From NCBI GenBank assembly GCA_020161535.1, contig JAIUNW010000006.1, positions 174,234 through 238,233 of the forward strand: a stretch of DNA of 64,000 nucleotides, written 5' to 3'. Shown one piece after another: positions 41,948-52,292 of the stretch; the stretch's first letter is position 1, and the number at the start of each line of letters is the position of its first letter. Both the position numbers and the translations under genes were made by a program. A model generated the notes under the pieces. It was not told the DNA's origin, ran no database searches, and worked only from the letters and a program-made list of their open reading frames with translations. The DNA comes from Bacteroidota bacterium. Lineage in GTDB: Bacteria > Bacteroidota > Bacteroidia > Chitinophagales > Chitinophagaceae.

Positions 41948-44644
41948 TTATGCCTCGTCTTCCAAAATCGGCCGCAACCATTTTTGAATTTCTTCCAAGG
42001 GCATTTTCTTGCGTGCGGCATAGTCTTCTACCTGGTCGGGTTTGATCTTGCCTACCCCAAAATACTGGCTGTTGGGATGCGCAAAATACCAACCGCAAAC
42101 CGAAGCAGCGGGATACATGGCCAGCGACTCGGTCAACTGAATTCCCGTGGTTGTTTCGCCGCCGAGCAGGTGGAAGAGTTTGTATTTTTCGGTATGGTCG
42201 GGGCAGGCGGGGTAGCCCGGCGCCGGGCGTATACCTGCATATTTTTCTTTGATCAGCGCCTCGTTGTCGAGCTGCTCTTCTTTGGCATAGCCCCAGTATT
42301 CTTTGCGCACCTGTTCGTGCAGGTATTCGGCAAATGCTTCTACGAGCCGATCGGCCAGGGCCTGCAAGCTGATCTTGTTATAATCGTCGTGCGCTGCCTG
42401 GAATTTTTCAAGGTGTGGTTCGATGCCGGATATCGTTACACTAAAGGCGCCAATATAATCTTGTAATCCTGTTTCCTTGGGCGCAATAAAATCAGCGAGT
42501 GAAAAATTCGGTTGACCGGGCGCTTTCTTGATTTGCTGCCGCAACGTTTCCAACTGCAATGTTTCTCCGTTGGTTTGGGTGAGGGCAATGCTATCGGGCG
42601 CTACCCGGTTTGCCGGCCAAAAACCAATCACTCCCCTGGCTTGCAGCCATTTCTCTGCTACAATTTTCTGCAGCAACTGTGTAGCATCGTTGTACAACCG
42701 GGTCGCTTCTTTGCCAATCACTTCGTCGTCCAGTAACTGCGGAAATTTGCCGCCCAATTCCCAGGCGATAAAGAAGGGGTTCCAGTCAATATAGGGCACC
42801 AGGGCCGACAGCGGAACATCCTCAATTACTTTTGTGCCTGTAAAACCAGGCGCTACCGGTGTAAAGTTTTTCCAATCGATCGCTGCGGGATTGGCCTGCG
42901 CCTCCTGAAAAGGCAGGTATTGTTTTACCGTGCGTTTTTTGGCAAAGTCGTCGCGCAATTGCTGGTACTGCTTACGGGTGTCTTGCAAAAATTTTGGTTT
43001 CTGTTCATCACTCAGCAACGCGCCGGCTACGGTCACGCTGCGTGAAGCATCGAGTACATGCACCACACCGTTGTCGTACTGCGGCGCAATTTTTACTGCA
43101 GTGTGCATACGACTGGTAGTAGCGCCACCAATCAACAAAGGCAGCTGCATGCCGCGCCGTTTCATTTCATGGGCAACATGCACCATCTCATCGAGCGATG
43201 GGGTGATCAAACCACTGAGACCAATAATAGCAACGTTTTCTTTTACGGCTGTATCCAGTATTTTATCTGCGGGCACCATTACGCCCAGGTCAATGATATC
43301 GTATCCGTTACATCCCAGCACCACACCCACAATATTCTTTCCAATATCATGTACATCGCCTTTAACCGTAGCGAGCAATATCTTGGCAGCACTGCCTTGT
43401 TGTGCAGCGGGGTTAGATTTTTTTTCTTCTTCGATGAAAGGCGTTAACCAGGCAACGCTTTTTTTCATGACGCGGGCGCTTTTCACCACCTGCGGCAGGA
43501 ACATTTTGCCGGCACCGAAAAGATCGCCGACTACATTCATGCCGTCCATCAGCGGACCTTCAATTACTTCCAGTGGCCGGGGATATTTCAACCTCGCTTC
43601 TTCGGTATCTTGCTCAATATAATCGGTGATGCCATTGATGAGCGAATGGGTAAGTCGCTGTTCAACCGTTCCCTGACGCCAGGTTTCATCTTTAATGGTC
43701 TCCTTGCCTTTCGCTTTTACAGTTTCGGCAAAAGCAATGAGTTTATCGGTCGACTCATTGTTATCGTTGTTTCGGTTGAATATAACGTCTTCGCACAAAC
43801 GCCGTAGCCCGGGTTCAATCTCATCATATACCACCAATTGGCCGGCATTTACAATGCCCATATCCATGCCCGCCTTGATGGCGTAAAAAAGAAAAACGCT
43901 GTGCATCGCTTCGCGCACATGTTCATTGCCCCGGAAAGAGAAGGAAAGATTGCTCACGCCACCGCTGATCTTCACCAACGGAAATTTTCCTTTGATCACT
44001 TTGGTGGCTTCAATAAAATCAACCGCGTAGTTGTTGTGTTCTTCCAGGCCGGTAGCGATCGCGAAAATATTGAGGTCAAAGATGATATCCTGTGGCTGAA
44101 AGCCCACTTCGTTCACCAATATATCGTAAGCGCGCTCGCAAATGGAGACACGTCGCTCGAAGGTATCGGCCTGCCCCGCTTCATCAAAGGCCATCACCAC
44201 CACGGCGGCACCGAATAGGCGACAAATTTTCGCTTCGCGAACAAACTTCTCCACGCCTTCTTTCATCGAAATGGAGTTCACGATACACTTGCCCTGTACG
44301 CATTTGAGTCCCGCTTCAATGATCTCAAATTTGGAAGAATCAATCATGACGGGAATGCGCGCAATATCGGGTTCGCTTTGCAGGTAGTTGAGAAAGGTGG
44401 TCATCGCTTGCACACCATCGAGCAAGGCATCGTCCATGTTTACGTCGATGATCTGGGCACCATTTTCCACTTGCTGGCGAGCCACCGATAAAGCTTCTTC
44501 GAAGTTACCTTCGCGGATGAGTCGCGCAAATTTTTTGGAACCTGTAACGTTGGTGCGTTCGCCCACGTTGAGGAAATTGGACTCGGGACGAACAACCAAT
44601 GGTTCGAGCCCCGATAATCGCATGTAGGGAAGTATTTTGGTCAT
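41948..44644 (-). CDS. metH: Methionine synthase, cobalamin-dependent: folate, B12 and activation domains
   Basis: An 898-residue protein with the C-terminal modules of MetH. Pterin-binding domain ([40 protein letters not shown]), cobalamin cap, B12-binding Rossmann with [10 protein letters not shown] near residues 428-433 (the axial His), and the SAM-dependent activation domain with [12 protein letters not shown] near 805-816. The homocysteine-binding module is on the adjacent gene, and the two frames overlap by 4 bp (ATGA). Together they make methionine from homocysteine and methyl-tetrahydrofolate. Splitting of MetH in this way is common in Bacteroidota. Confidence 0.96.
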   Translation of the reverse strand: MTKILPYMRLSGLEPLVVRPESNFLNVGERTNVTGSKKFARLIREGNFEEALSVARQQVENGAQIIDVNMDDALLDGVQAMTTFLNYLQSEPDIARIPVMIDSSKFEIIEAGLKCVQGKCIVNSISMKEGVEKFVREAKICRLFGAAVVVMAFDEAGQADTFERRVSICERAYDILVNEVGFQPQDIIFDLNIFAIATGLEEHNNYAVDFIEATKVIKGKFPLVKISGGVSNLSFSFRGNEHVREAMHSVFLFYAIKAGMDMGIVNAGQLVVYDEIEPGLRRLCEDVIFNRNNDNNESTDKLIAFAETVKAKGKETIKDETWRQGTVEQRLTHSLINGITDYIEQDTEEARLKYPRPLEVIEGPLMDGMNVVGDLFGAGKMFLPQVVKSARVMKKSVAWLTPFIEEEKKSNPAAQQGSAAKILLATVKGDVHDIGKNIVGVVLGCNGYDIIDLGVMVPADKILDTAVKENVAIIGLSGLITPSLDEMVHVAHEMKRRGMQLPLLIGGATTSRMHTAVKIAPQYDNGVVHVLDASRSVTVAGALLSDEQKPKFLQDTRKQYQQLRDDFAKKRTVKQYLPFQEAQANPAAIDWKNFTPVAPGFTGTKVIEDVPLSALVPYIDWNPFFIAWELGGKFPQLLDDEVIGKEATRLYNDATQLLQKIVAEKWLQARGVIGFWPANRVAPDSIALTQTNGETLQLETLRQQIKKAPGQPNFSLADFIAPKETGLQDYIGAFSVTISGIEPHLEKFQAAHDDYNKISLQALADRLVEAFAEYLHEQVRKEYWGYAKEEQLDNEALIKEKYAGIRPAPGYPACPDHTEKYKLFHLLGGETTTGIQLTESLAMYPAASVCGWYFAHPNSQYFGVGKIKPDQVEDYAARKKMPLEEIQKWLRPILEDEA

Positions 44645-45660
44645 ACAGCCAGTTCAGTTTCTATTTCAGGCAAGGCGCGCGGTTTGAATTTTTTCACGTG
44701 CGCTGCAATATGCCTGATGTGATCGGGGGTAGTGCCACAGCAACCGCCAACAATATTTACAAATCCATCGCGTGCCCACTCTTCAAGAAAATGTGCCGTT
44801 TGTTCAGGCAATTCGTCGTATTCGCCCATGGCATTCGGTAAGCCGGCGTTTGGATAAGCCGAGGTATAACAAGCGGCGAGTTGGCTCAGTTCTTCAATAT
44901 GGGGCCGCATTTGCGCAGCGCCCAGGGCACAGTTCAGTCCGACGCTAAGCGGATTGGCATGCAGCACACTGATGTAAAAGGCTTCGAGTGTTTGCCCGCT
45001 GAGCGTACGACCCGATGCATCCGTAATGGTGCCGCTGATCATGATGGGCAGCTCTTTTTTCCCGGTACTGGCGAAATAATCTTTTGCTGCATAAATCGCC
45101 GCTTTGCAATTCAATGTATCAAAAATGGTTTCGATCAACAGCAGGTCAACGCCCCCTTCTACCAGTGCTTCAATCTGTTCACGATAGGCAGCAACGGCTT
45201 CATTCCAGGTGAGTGCGCGAAAGCCCGGGTTGTTTACATCAGGCGAAAGGCTGAGTGTTTTGTTCAACGGGCCAATGGCACCAGCTACATACCGCGGCTT
45301 TTCAGGATTGGCTGCATTGAAGGCATCGGTAGCGCGGCGTGCAATTTGGGCCGCCGCGACATTGATTTCGCGGGCAAGGGCTTCCATATTGTAATCAGCG
45401 AGGCTGATGCGTTGCGCATTAAACGTATTGGTTTCGATTATATCAGCACCGGCTTCGAGGTACTGGCGATGGATACCTTCAACAATATCGGGTTGGGTAA
45501 GGCAGAGCAAATCATTATTGCCTTTTAGATCAGAGGGCCAGTCGGCAAAGCGGGCGCCGCGATAGTCGGCTTCCTGCAAATGGTGTCGCTGGATCATGGT
45601 ACCCATGGCGCCGTCGATGATCAGGATGCGTTGCTGTAATTCTTTACGTATATCTTTCAT
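44641..45660 (-). CDS. metH: Methionine synthase, homocysteine S-methyltransferase domain
   Basis: A 339-residue homocysteine-binding barrel, the N-terminal module of Met[35 protein letters not shown], and zinc cysteines in VGLNCALG (near 240) and [11 protein letters not shown] (near 305). Upstream of, and translationally coupled to, the folate/B12 part through ATGA overlap. The first Met in frame is a GTG (45663); I use the ATG at 45660. Confidence 0.96.
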   Translation of the reverse strand: MKDIRKELQQRILIIDGAMGTMIQRHHLQEADYRGARFADWPSDLKGNNDLLCLTQPDIVEGIHRQYLEAGADIIETNTFNAQRISLADYNMEALAREINVAAAQIARRATDAFNAANPEKPRYVAGAIGPLNKTLSLSPDVNNPGFRALTWNEAVAAYREQIEALVEGGVDLLLIETIFDTLNCKAAIYAAKDYFASTGKKELPIMISGTITDASGRTLSGQTLEAFYISVLHANPLSVGLNCALGAAQMRPHIEELSQLAACYTSAYPNAGLPNAMGEYDELPEQTAHFLEEWARDGFVNIVGGCCGTTPDHIRHIAAHVKKFKPRALPEIETELAV

Positions 45661-45800
45661 CACACTCCTTTTAGAATGAGTTCTATGGAACCAATAAATG
45701 CAGGGATTGTAACGGTAGACATTTATTAGTTCTGTTTCACCCGCCTAAGCAGGTCCACAGGCCGAACAATAAAGAAATCCGCCTGGTGGGCGCAAAGATA
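45661..45800 (-). promoter_or_regulatory. metH leader with promoter box and conserved-looking helices
   Basis: A -7 box TATCTTTG is at 45793-45800 on the minus strand. The leader of about 125 nt contains an outer GTTC/GAAC pairing around a hairpin (ACCTGC/GCGGGT with loop TTAG), then AATAAATG paired with CATTTATT over a 19-nt loop. It does not match the SAM-I, SAM-II or cobalamin riboswitch patterns I know. A role in methionine control is a guess from position. Confidence 0.4.
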
Positions 45801-45827
45801 CAACATTCCGGCAAATCGGAGAGGCGG

Positions 45828-46442
45828 TTAAAGCTTCAGTTGTTCCACCGGCATGCGGTGCTGCAGGCTGCGGGCAAGGGTCATTTCGTCGGCATATTCC
45901 AATTCGCCGCCAAAAGAAATGCCTCGTGCGATGGTGGTGATTTTTATGGCTTGTGGCTGCAATTTTTTCTGGATATAATACAAAGTGGTATCGCCCTGGA
46001 TGGTGGCATTGAGGGCGAAGATGAGTTCTTTGCTGTCTTCTTCCTTGATGCGTTTCAGCAGGGCTTCGATGGTCAGCTGATCGGGGCCAATGCCATCAAG
46101 GGGCGAAATAACGCCGCCCAATACATGGTAGCTTCCACTGAATTGTTGAGTGTTTTCAATAGCGATCACATCTCGAATGGATTCTACGACACAGATGAGG
46201 TCTTTTTTCCGCAGTGGATTGCTGCAAATAGGGCAGAGCGGTCCATCGGCGATATTGTAACAGCGTTGACAAAGCCGGGTTTCATGTCGCATGCGCGTTA
46301 CGGCAGCGGCCAGCAGATCAGATTGGCCGGGCTCCTGTTTTAGTAGGTGCAAAACCAGGCGCAGGGCGGTTTTGCGGCCAATGCCCGGCAGCTTGGCGAA
46401 TTCGGTAACGGCCTGTTCCAACAGGGTCGAAGGAATTTGCAT
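45828..46442 (-). CDS. recR: Recombination mediator RecR
   Basis: A 204-residue protein that helps load RecA in gap repair with RecO/RecF. N-terminal helix-hairpin-helix (LLEQAVTEFAKLPGIGRKTALRL), a C4 zinc finger CQRCYNIADGPLCPIC near 58-73, a Toprim domain (CVVESIRDVIAIENT, YHVLGGVISPLDGIGP), and the C-terminal ITTIARGISFGGELEYADEMTLARSLQHR. The start is ATG 46442, since the longer frame is unlike the family and the promoter box lies only 4 bp upstream. Confidence 0.97.
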   Translation of the reverse strand: MQIPSTLLEQAVTEFAKLPGIGRKTALRLVLHLLKQEPGQSDLLAAAVTRMRHETRLCQRCYNIADGPLCPICSNPLRKKDLICVVESIRDVIAIENTQQFSGSYHVLGGVISPLDGIGPDQLTIEALLKRIKEEDSKELIFALNATIQGDTTLYYIQKKLQPQAIKITTIARGISFGGELEYADEMTLARSLQHRMPVEQLKL

Positions 46443-46446
46443 GGCG

Positions 46447-46476
46447 CAAAGGTAGGCAGGCTGTATTGATCGGCAA
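46447..46476 (-). promoter_or_regulatory. recR promoter (TTG-N19-TAnnTTTG)
   Basis: On the minus strand TTG (46474-46476) and TACCTTTG (46447-46454) are exactly 19 bp apart, the Bacteroidota consensus. The -7 box ends 4 bp before the recR ATG, so the transcript would be leaderless or nearly so. Confidence 0.75.
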
Positions 46477-46596
46477 TTTTTCGCCAAATCCTGTAGCTGG
46501 GTATTTCTGCAGGGTCAACCGACATATAAAAATAAAATCACGTAACACGCGTTTTCCGATGATCGGCGAAACTTACGAGGCATCCAATAATATTCT

Positions 46597-49500
46597 ATGA
46601 GGCGACTGTTTGGCGTCTTTTTACTAATCACCCGGCTCATTGTTGCCCACGGACAATCTGCGGCATTACAATCACCCGTTACCTTACCGGTTGTGGTGCA
46701 CGTAGTGAATACCAACCCCTATGCCATGACCGATGCCCAAATTGAAGCGGGGGTGGCCGATATGAATGATTTTTTCCGGAAGGCAGGTATCTATGCCGGA
46801 AGTATGACGGTTGACACCAAACTGGGTTTCTGTCTGGCAAAAGTTGCGCCCGACGGGAGTGCCACTACTGGTATTACCCGAACCTATTCTGTCATTGGAA
46901 AAGACTATAACCCAACCATTGACGCCGGAAAACTGGCGGCGATAATGGAATGGGATCCTTCCCGCTATATTAATATCTGGTTGATTGACAATATGCAAGA
47001 TGAAGCGCTGGCGCAATACCAATGTGGCCATTGGGTTCGTGTAAACACCGGTGCCCTGGGTGGACCAGGTGGTATTATTACACCCGGCTTTGGCAGCGTG
47101 ATACACCATGAAATGGGCCACTACTTCTCGCTCCTGCATACATTTGGAACCGGTTGTAAGAATGACAACTGTGAAGTGGATGGCGACGGCGTTTGTGATA
47201 CACCCCCGGATAGAAGTTTTAGTTCTTCTCCCTGTTCGAGTCCGGAGAACTCCTGCAATACCGATACCGCTTCTAATTATTCAAACGGGTATTTTCCGAA
47301 AGATGCTCCTGACGATATTTTTAATGTGATGGATTATGGCGGCGCCACCGGCAGTTGCCCTGGCACTTCTACCCGCTTTACCCCGGGGCAAGCGCAGAAA
47401 ATGCAAAATTTCTACCTCAATTCCAAGGCAAGTTTGGGTGCAATGCCTTCGAAATGCGCTTCGCCTTGTCCCACGGCAATTGTTGCTGCTTTCACCAAAG
47501 ATGTGGATGATGCTTTGCCGGGTGCCAGCATCCATTTTACCAACAGCAGCACGGGTGCGACTAGCTATACCTGGCTGGTTGATGATGTACCAGTTGCCAC
47601 GTCCACCGATTATACACAAACCTTTCCTGCTGTCGGGAAATTTAAAATCACCTTGCGGGCAATCAGTGCTGGTGGCTGCGTTGCTACCTACGATAACAAT
47701 GTATTTGTAACCTGTGGGGTAAAGGCAAGATTTTATACCGATAAAGAAGCGATTGCCTCACGCGCCAGTACCATGGCTGATTCGGCTGTTTTCACCAATA
47801 CATCAGAAAACGCCAGCAGTTATGCATGGCTTGTTAAAAAAGGTACTGACCCGGAATTCGTGTACAGCACCGACAAAGACATAAAATACACTTTCCCGGA
47901 GCCGGGCGATTACACGATTCGATTGGCCGTGGCCAACGGCGCCTGCGTTGATACAACCAAGGCATTCCCCTATAAGGTTGAGAACCCGGATGCAGATGTG
48001 GCGATGTACTATCCCGGTTCAGAATGCGTCGACTCTACTACAATTAAAGTAAAGGTTTGTATCTGGAATTTTGGCTACGCCGCCCTGCCAGTAGGCACGC
48101 CGATTTCATTCTTCGATGGCGACCCGCGCAAGCCTGGCGCAAAAAAACTGGGCAACAGCTATTATTTTACCAAAGAACTGGTTGGTTCACCCAGTGGTGA
48201 TTGTTATACCTGCATCGAACATTTGATACCGGGAAGGAGAATTGATTTCGCCAATAAAAACATATTCTTTGCCATCAATACCGAAGGAAAAACCCTTCCG
48301 CTCGATTTCAAAGATGCATTTGCCATAGAGAAAAACTACAACAACAATGTAACAGCCACCCGTATCAGCTATCCAAGCCGTTATGACAGCATTTGTCAGG
48401 GCGGTTCGGTCAACGGTCATACCAGCAGTGGCACTTATGTGGATACACTGGTTGATGCCGTGAATGGCTGTTTAAGCCTCGATACCCTGCACCTCACGGT
48501 TTTACCTGTTTACACCAGAAAAGATACCGTGACCATTTGCTACGGACAACAATACCTTGGTCACACCGTCTCCGGCGATTATATAGACCCGTACACTGCC
48601 AAAAACGGTTGCGATAGTAGTTTCATTACCCACCTGACTGTACTGCCGCTATTGCAAACCACGATAGACTCTACAGTATGCGAGGGTGTGTCGGTCTTTG
48701 GTTATTCGAGCACCGGCAATTACCGGGATGTATTTAAAAGTGTAACGAATTGCGACAGTACCCGCATACTACGGTTGATCGTGCATCCGGTTGCTCGTAC
48801 CATTATTAATATTGAACTCTGTGAAGGTGATTCAGCGAATATCCAGGGTAGATGGCAAACCATCGCCGGTACTTATCGCGATACATTGACAACCTGGCTC
48901 GGCTGTGACTCGATCGTCACAACAAACCTGGCTGTTCATCCCTTGCCCCGCCCCGATCTGGGCGATGACCGCGGCATTTGTGAAAACAGTCGCCTTGCGC
49001 TCTATCCCGGTGATTTTGCAACCTACCGTTGGAGCAATGGCGCCAGCACGTCGCAGATTACGGTCGACCAGGTAGGCACTTATTTTGTAGAAGTGCGCAA
49101 TGCATTTCAATGTGTGCAATCTGATAGCTTCCGACTGACCGCGATATATCCATTACCTCGTGCCTTTTTACCGGCCGATACCACGCTGTGCCCGACTAAT
49201 TTTCTTTCGATAACGGTGCCGGGATACATCGAATACCATTGGAATACCAACAGCCAGGCAGGCGCCGAATTTAGTATCACCGCGCCGGGTCGCTATGTGT
49301 TGACGGTGACCGACGATAATGGTTGTATCGGTACCGATGACATAACGGTGCAGTACATCGATAAATGTATACCGGCGCAAGTGCCCAATGCTTTTACGCC
49401 GAATGGCGATGGAAAAAACGATGTCTTCAGACCCCGCTTCAACGTGCCGGTCAGCAACTATTCGATGTCGATTTACAATCGTTTCGGGCAAGTCGTGTTT

Positions 49501-49644
49501 CATACCAACGATTGGCAACATGGCTGGAATGGACAAGTCAACGGGCGGCTGCAAGACAGCGGTACCTATGTTTATGTAATTACCTACACCGATTTGGGCT
49601 TACAAAAAATAGCCTTGAAAGGAGCGCTGTTACTGATTCGATAG
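46597..49644 (+). CDS. Secreted M43-like metalloprotease with PKD-type repeats and T9SS sorting domain
   Basis: A 1015-residue exported protein. A signal peptide is followed by a pappalysin/M43-like domain: H171-E-M-G-H175-YFSLL-H181 (zinc site) and NVMDYGG near 243 as Met-turn. The usual Gly at residue 178 of HExxHxxGxxH is Ser. Next come two PKD-like folds (FTNSSTGATSYTWLVD; FTNTSENASSYAWLV). After them are four repeats of about 40 residues beginning with a C-x-G motif (SICQGGSVNG, TICYGQQYLG, TVCEGVSVFG, ELCEGDSAN). The end is a gliding-motility-type C-terminal domain (VPNAFTPNGDGKNDVF, IYNRFGQVVF, WNGQVNGRLQDSGTYVYVI). It is probably exported by type IX secretion and attached to the surface. 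Confidence 0.9.
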   Translation: MRRLFGVFLLITRLIVAHGQSAALQSPVTLPVVVHVVNTNPYAMTDAQIEAGVADMNDFFRKAGIYAGSMTVDTKLGFCLAKVAPDGSATTGITRTYSVIGKDYNPTIDAGKLAAIMEWDPSRYINIWLIDNMQDEALAQYQCGHWVRVNTGALGGPGGIITPGFGSVIHHEMGHYFSLLHTFGTGCKNDNCEVDGDGVCDTPPDRSFSSSPCSSPENSCNTDTASNYSNGYFPKDAPDDIFNVMDYGGATGSCPGTSTRFTPGQAQKMQNFYLNSKASLGAMPSKCASPCPTAIVAAFTKDVDDALPGASIHFTNSSTGATSYTWLVDDVPVATSTDYTQTFPAVGKFKITLRAISAGGCVATYDNNVFVTCGVKARFYTDKEAIASRASTMADSAVFTNTSENASSYAWLVKKGTDPEFVYSTDKDIKYTFPEPGDYTIRLAVANGACVDTTKAFPYKVENPDADVAMYYPGSECVDSTTIKVKVCIWNFGYAALPVGTPISFFDGDPRKPGAKKLGNSYYFTKELVGSPSGDCYTCIEHLIPGRRIDFANKNIFFAINTEGKTLPLDFKDAFAIEKNYNNNVTATRISYPSRYDSICQGGSVNGHTSSGTYVDTLVDAVNGCLSLDTLHLTVLPVYTRKDTVTICYGQQYLGHTVSGDYIDPYTAKNGCDSSFITHLTVLPLLQTTIDSTVCEGVSVFGYSSTGNYRDVFKSVTNCDSTRILRLIVHPVARTIINIELCEGDSANIQGRWQTIAGTYRDTLTTWLGCDSIVTTNLAVHPLPRPDLGDDRGICENSRLALYPGDFATYRWSNGASTSQITVDQVGTYFVEVRNAFQCVQSDSFRLTAIYPLPRAFLPADTTLCPTNFLSITVPGYIEYHWNTNSQAGAEFSITAPGRYVLTVTDDNGCIGTDDITVQYIDKCIPAQVPNAFTPNGDGKNDVFRPRFNVPVSNYSMSIYNRFGQVVFHTNDWQHGWNGQVNGRLQDSGTYVYVITYTDLGLQKIALKGALLLIR

Positions 49645-49734
49645 CCCGGTAAAATTTGCGGACGACCAGTTCAATTTTTGTGGCATCGGTACGTTATCTG
49701 TATCATTGTATTTTATAAACCTTATATCCTAACA

Positions 49735-51045
49735 ATGATTGCTGTACCAAACCATGCTGCGGGCAGACGCCCATATGCTGCGCTGCTTTGTCTTTTTGTG
49801 TTTTATTTTTTGTTCGGCGCCTTACCAAATGGCCAGGCACAAACACAGTTTATTCCCGGTTACTATGTAACGGATCAAGGCGATACGATTCGGGGGAAAA
49901 TTGACCAACTGGCAAGCAGCCGCACACCGCGCGACATTCAGTTCCAGGTCGATGGCAAGACGACAACCTTCAATGCAAAAACCGCACGCGGATTTGGTAT
50001 CGACAAAGGTGCAAACTACTACCGGCACTACGTAACCTATTCCACTCGACCGGTCGACATCAATCTGCTGCGCTCCGGCGATTTTGAAGACAAAACCATT
50101 ACGGATACCGCTTTCCTGAGTAAGATGGTGAGTGGCAAATGGAGCCTGTACGCTTTGTATGCGGGCAGGTTTATTTATTTTATCCAGCACGAAAATGACC
50201 CCTTACAAGAGTTGCAATACCAGGTGTATTTGTCGGGTGATCAGCAGTACTACGACGAAAAAAATATTTTCAGGAACCAGTTAAACAACCTGATGTCAGC
50301 GCAGATGGATGCGGCCCTGTTGCAGCGACTGGAGAGAACAAATTATACCGGTACCGAACTCACTTCATTTGTCAAGCGCATCAATCGGGCAGCGGGTTCC
50401 CAGTCGGTAGTGGCTGGCGCTGGTCCAGGTCGAAAGCTGTTTCATTTTTATGGCGGTGTGGGCTATTCGTTCAATCGTTTTTCCATTAAAAAATCCGGAT
50501 CAAAAGATCTTTTGCCCTTGGAATACATGAACTACACCTATACCAATTCCCCCATGCTGCAGGTCTGTGTGGAATTGCGCAACCAGGAAGTACTTGGACC
50601 GTTTATTTTCAGGGCTGAGCTGGCTTATTATGGCATAAAAATTAAAGGCCAGGGCGTTTACAATGAGTTTAACTATTACAAAGACCTTTACCTGAGCCTC
50701 GACGTTGATGCTAAGTTTATTCAACCGTCTTTTCAAGCATTGATTAAACTCATTCGACAAAAAGAAGTTGAGGTATTTGCCGGACCAGCCCTGGCCGCCA
50801 ACTTCAGCAGTTATAAAACAAACAAGCTGGTGACGGAATACGAAAATGACCCCAGTTCTCATTCCGAAGGCCCATTGACGCTGAGCAAAACCTGGTTGCA
50901 AGGACAGCTTTTGGCGGGGGTTATGCTACAGTCTCACTACCAGTTTCAGGTTAAATATGCATTTCTCGGCAGCATGATGGGTGACGATGTTTACAAAAAG
51001 GGATCCATGCAAAGCCTTCAATTACAATTGAATTATCGGTTTTAA
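49735..51045 (+). CDS. Outer-membrane beta-barrel protein, paralogue 1
   Basis: About 436 residues; start at ATG 49735 precedes a signal peptide (ALLCLFVFYFLFGALPNGQA). After it, a conserved N-terminal block (FIPGYYVTDQGDTIRGKIDQLASSRTPRDIQF) and a C-terminal part with barrel strands (FHFYGGVGYSFNRF, VCVELRNQEVLG, YQFQVKYAFLG, SLQLQLNYRF) ending in aromatic F. The next gene encodes a clear paralogue and its ATG overlaps this stop codon by one base (TAATG), so they are coupled. Unknown function; known families of this size in Bacteroidota are surface or secreted-complex barrels. Confidence 0.75.
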   Translation: MIAVPNHAAGRRPYAALLCLFVFYFLFGALPNGQAQTQFIPGYYVTDQGDTIRGKIDQLASSRTPRDIQFQVDGKTTTFNAKTARGFGIDKGANYYRHYVTYSTRPVDINLLRSGDFEDKTITDTAFLSKMVSGKWSLYALYAGRFIYFIQHENDPLQELQYQVYLSGDQQYYDEKNIFRNQLNNLMSAQMDAALLQRLERTNYTGTELTSFVKRINRAAGSQSVVAGAGPGRKLFHFYGGVGYSFNRFSIKKSGSKDLLPLEYMNYTYTNSPMLQVCVELRNQEVLGPFIFRAELAYYGIKIKGQGVYNEFNYYKDLYLSLDVDAKFIQPSFQALIKLIRQKEVEVFAGPALAANFSSYKTNKLVTEYENDPSSHSEGPLTLSKTWLQGQLLAGVMLQSHYQFQVKYAFLGSMMGDDVYKKGSMQSLQLQLNYRF

Positions 51046-52292
51046 TGAAAAAGAAAATATTTTTTTTAATCGGACTGGCGTTTGCGTTTCTGCCTGCTAC
51101 TTTGTTTTCACAGGCGCATTACAAGGCCGGTTACATTGTTACAGCCCAGGGCGACAGTGTACGAGGGGAAGTGGATGACCAGGAATGGGACAAGAGCCCC
51201 CGGAAAATCAATTTTCGACAGGGCGGCGCCGGCTCGGCCTATGATATCGCGCAATTAAATGCGTTTGGTATTGATGGCGGTGACCAATATATCAAGAAAA
51301 AGGTGTCGAGAACGACCCGGCCAACGGACGTAAACAACTTGTTTAGTAGTTACGATGATTCGATAATTACTGAGCCCTTGCTGTTGCGTCGTGTGGTTGA
51401 TGGACGCTGGACATTGTACTATGCTTACGTAGAGAAGCCGTTATTTTTTATGCAAATGGATGGCGGAAACATCGAAGAGCTGCGTTATGCATTATTGCGC
51501 CAGGGCAATAGTTATGAAGTGACAACGTCGTATGCTTTTCGCGACCAATTGCAGGCCAGGCGAATGGCCGACGGGGCCGATGCGAATATGCCGGCAACTT
51601 TGCGCACTTTGCCTTACAGCGAACGGGACTTGCGTAAGTTTTTCTTGCAGCAAAATGGCATGAAAGAAGAAACAAAAAAAGGACCCGCCTTTGTGGTTGG
51701 TTTTTATGCAGGCGCAGGTATCTCGTTTAACAGCCTGAAAATGGGTGGCAACTTCGCACAGTTGTCAAACAATCCTGCAATGAGTAGTACGCTTTCGCCG
51801 GTGATCCAGGCTGGTATTGATTTGGGTGCCGCAAGGATTCAACAACGCTTGGTGGTAAGGGCTGAACTGGCGGCCTTCCAATTTGCATCCGCGCACCATG
51901 GTACAGTGGCTAAAACCGCAACCGTCACTGCAAAGAACAATTTGTATGAATTAAAGATGATGAATATACAGCCATCATTGAGCATCTTGTATCATTTTCT
52001 CGTGTATGAGAAGTTGCGGGTATATGCGGGCGTCGGTTATGCGCACACTTTCAGTAGTTACAATAAAAACAGGGCGGTGGTGGAAGAGCCCGACTGGGAT
52101 CGCAGCACGGTGTATGACCCTTACCTTGTTTTCGAAAAATCCTGGGGCGCACTATATGGCCGGCTCGGAGTGATTGTACACAAGCGGATAGAAGCAGGCC
52201 TGCGGTATAATTTTCAGGGCAGCTTTTCGCGATACATAACTTATGATATTGCGCCGCATAGTTTAATGATGCAATTGAGCTATCGGTTTTGA
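51045..52292 (+). CDS. Outer-membrane beta-barrel protein, paralogue 2
   Basis: A 415-residue paralogue of the preceding gene, with signal peptide (FFLIGLAFAFLPATLFSQA) and the same landmarks: YKAGYIVTAQGDSVRGEVDDQEWDKSPRKINF, then RRVVDGRWTLYYAYVEKPLFFMQ, and barrel strands ending SLMMQLSYRF. Because the N-terminal block is soluble-looking and the C-terminal half barrel-like, the pair may form a two-subunit surface complex; this is a guess from tandem order and coupling. Confidence 0.75.
   Translation: MKKKIFFLIGLAFAFLPATLFSQAHYKAGYIVTAQGDSVRGEVDDQEWDKSPRKINFRQGGAGSAYDIAQLNAFGIDGGDQYIKKKVSRTTRPTDVNNLFSSYDDSIITEPLLLRRVVDGRWTLYYAYVEKPLFFMQMDGGNIEELRYALLRQGNSYEVTTSYAFRDQLQARRMADGADANMPATLRTLPYSERDLRKFFLQQNGMKEETKKGPAFVVGFYAGAGISFNSLKMGGNFAQLSNNPAMSSTLSPVIQAGIDLGAARIQQRLVVRAELAAFQFASAHHGTVAKTATVTAKNNLYELKMMNIQPSLSILYHFLVYEKLRVYAGVGYAHTFSSYNKNRAVVEEPDWDRSTVYDPYLVFEKSWGALYGRLGVIVHKRIEAGLRYNFQGSFSRYITYDIAPHSLMMQLSYRF

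Noticed and set aside
45661..45800. Cobalamin or SAM riboswitch before metH
   Set aside because: The leader is too short for a cobalamin riboswitch and the conserved blocks of SAM-I and SAM-II are not seen. Kept as a candidate structured leader only.
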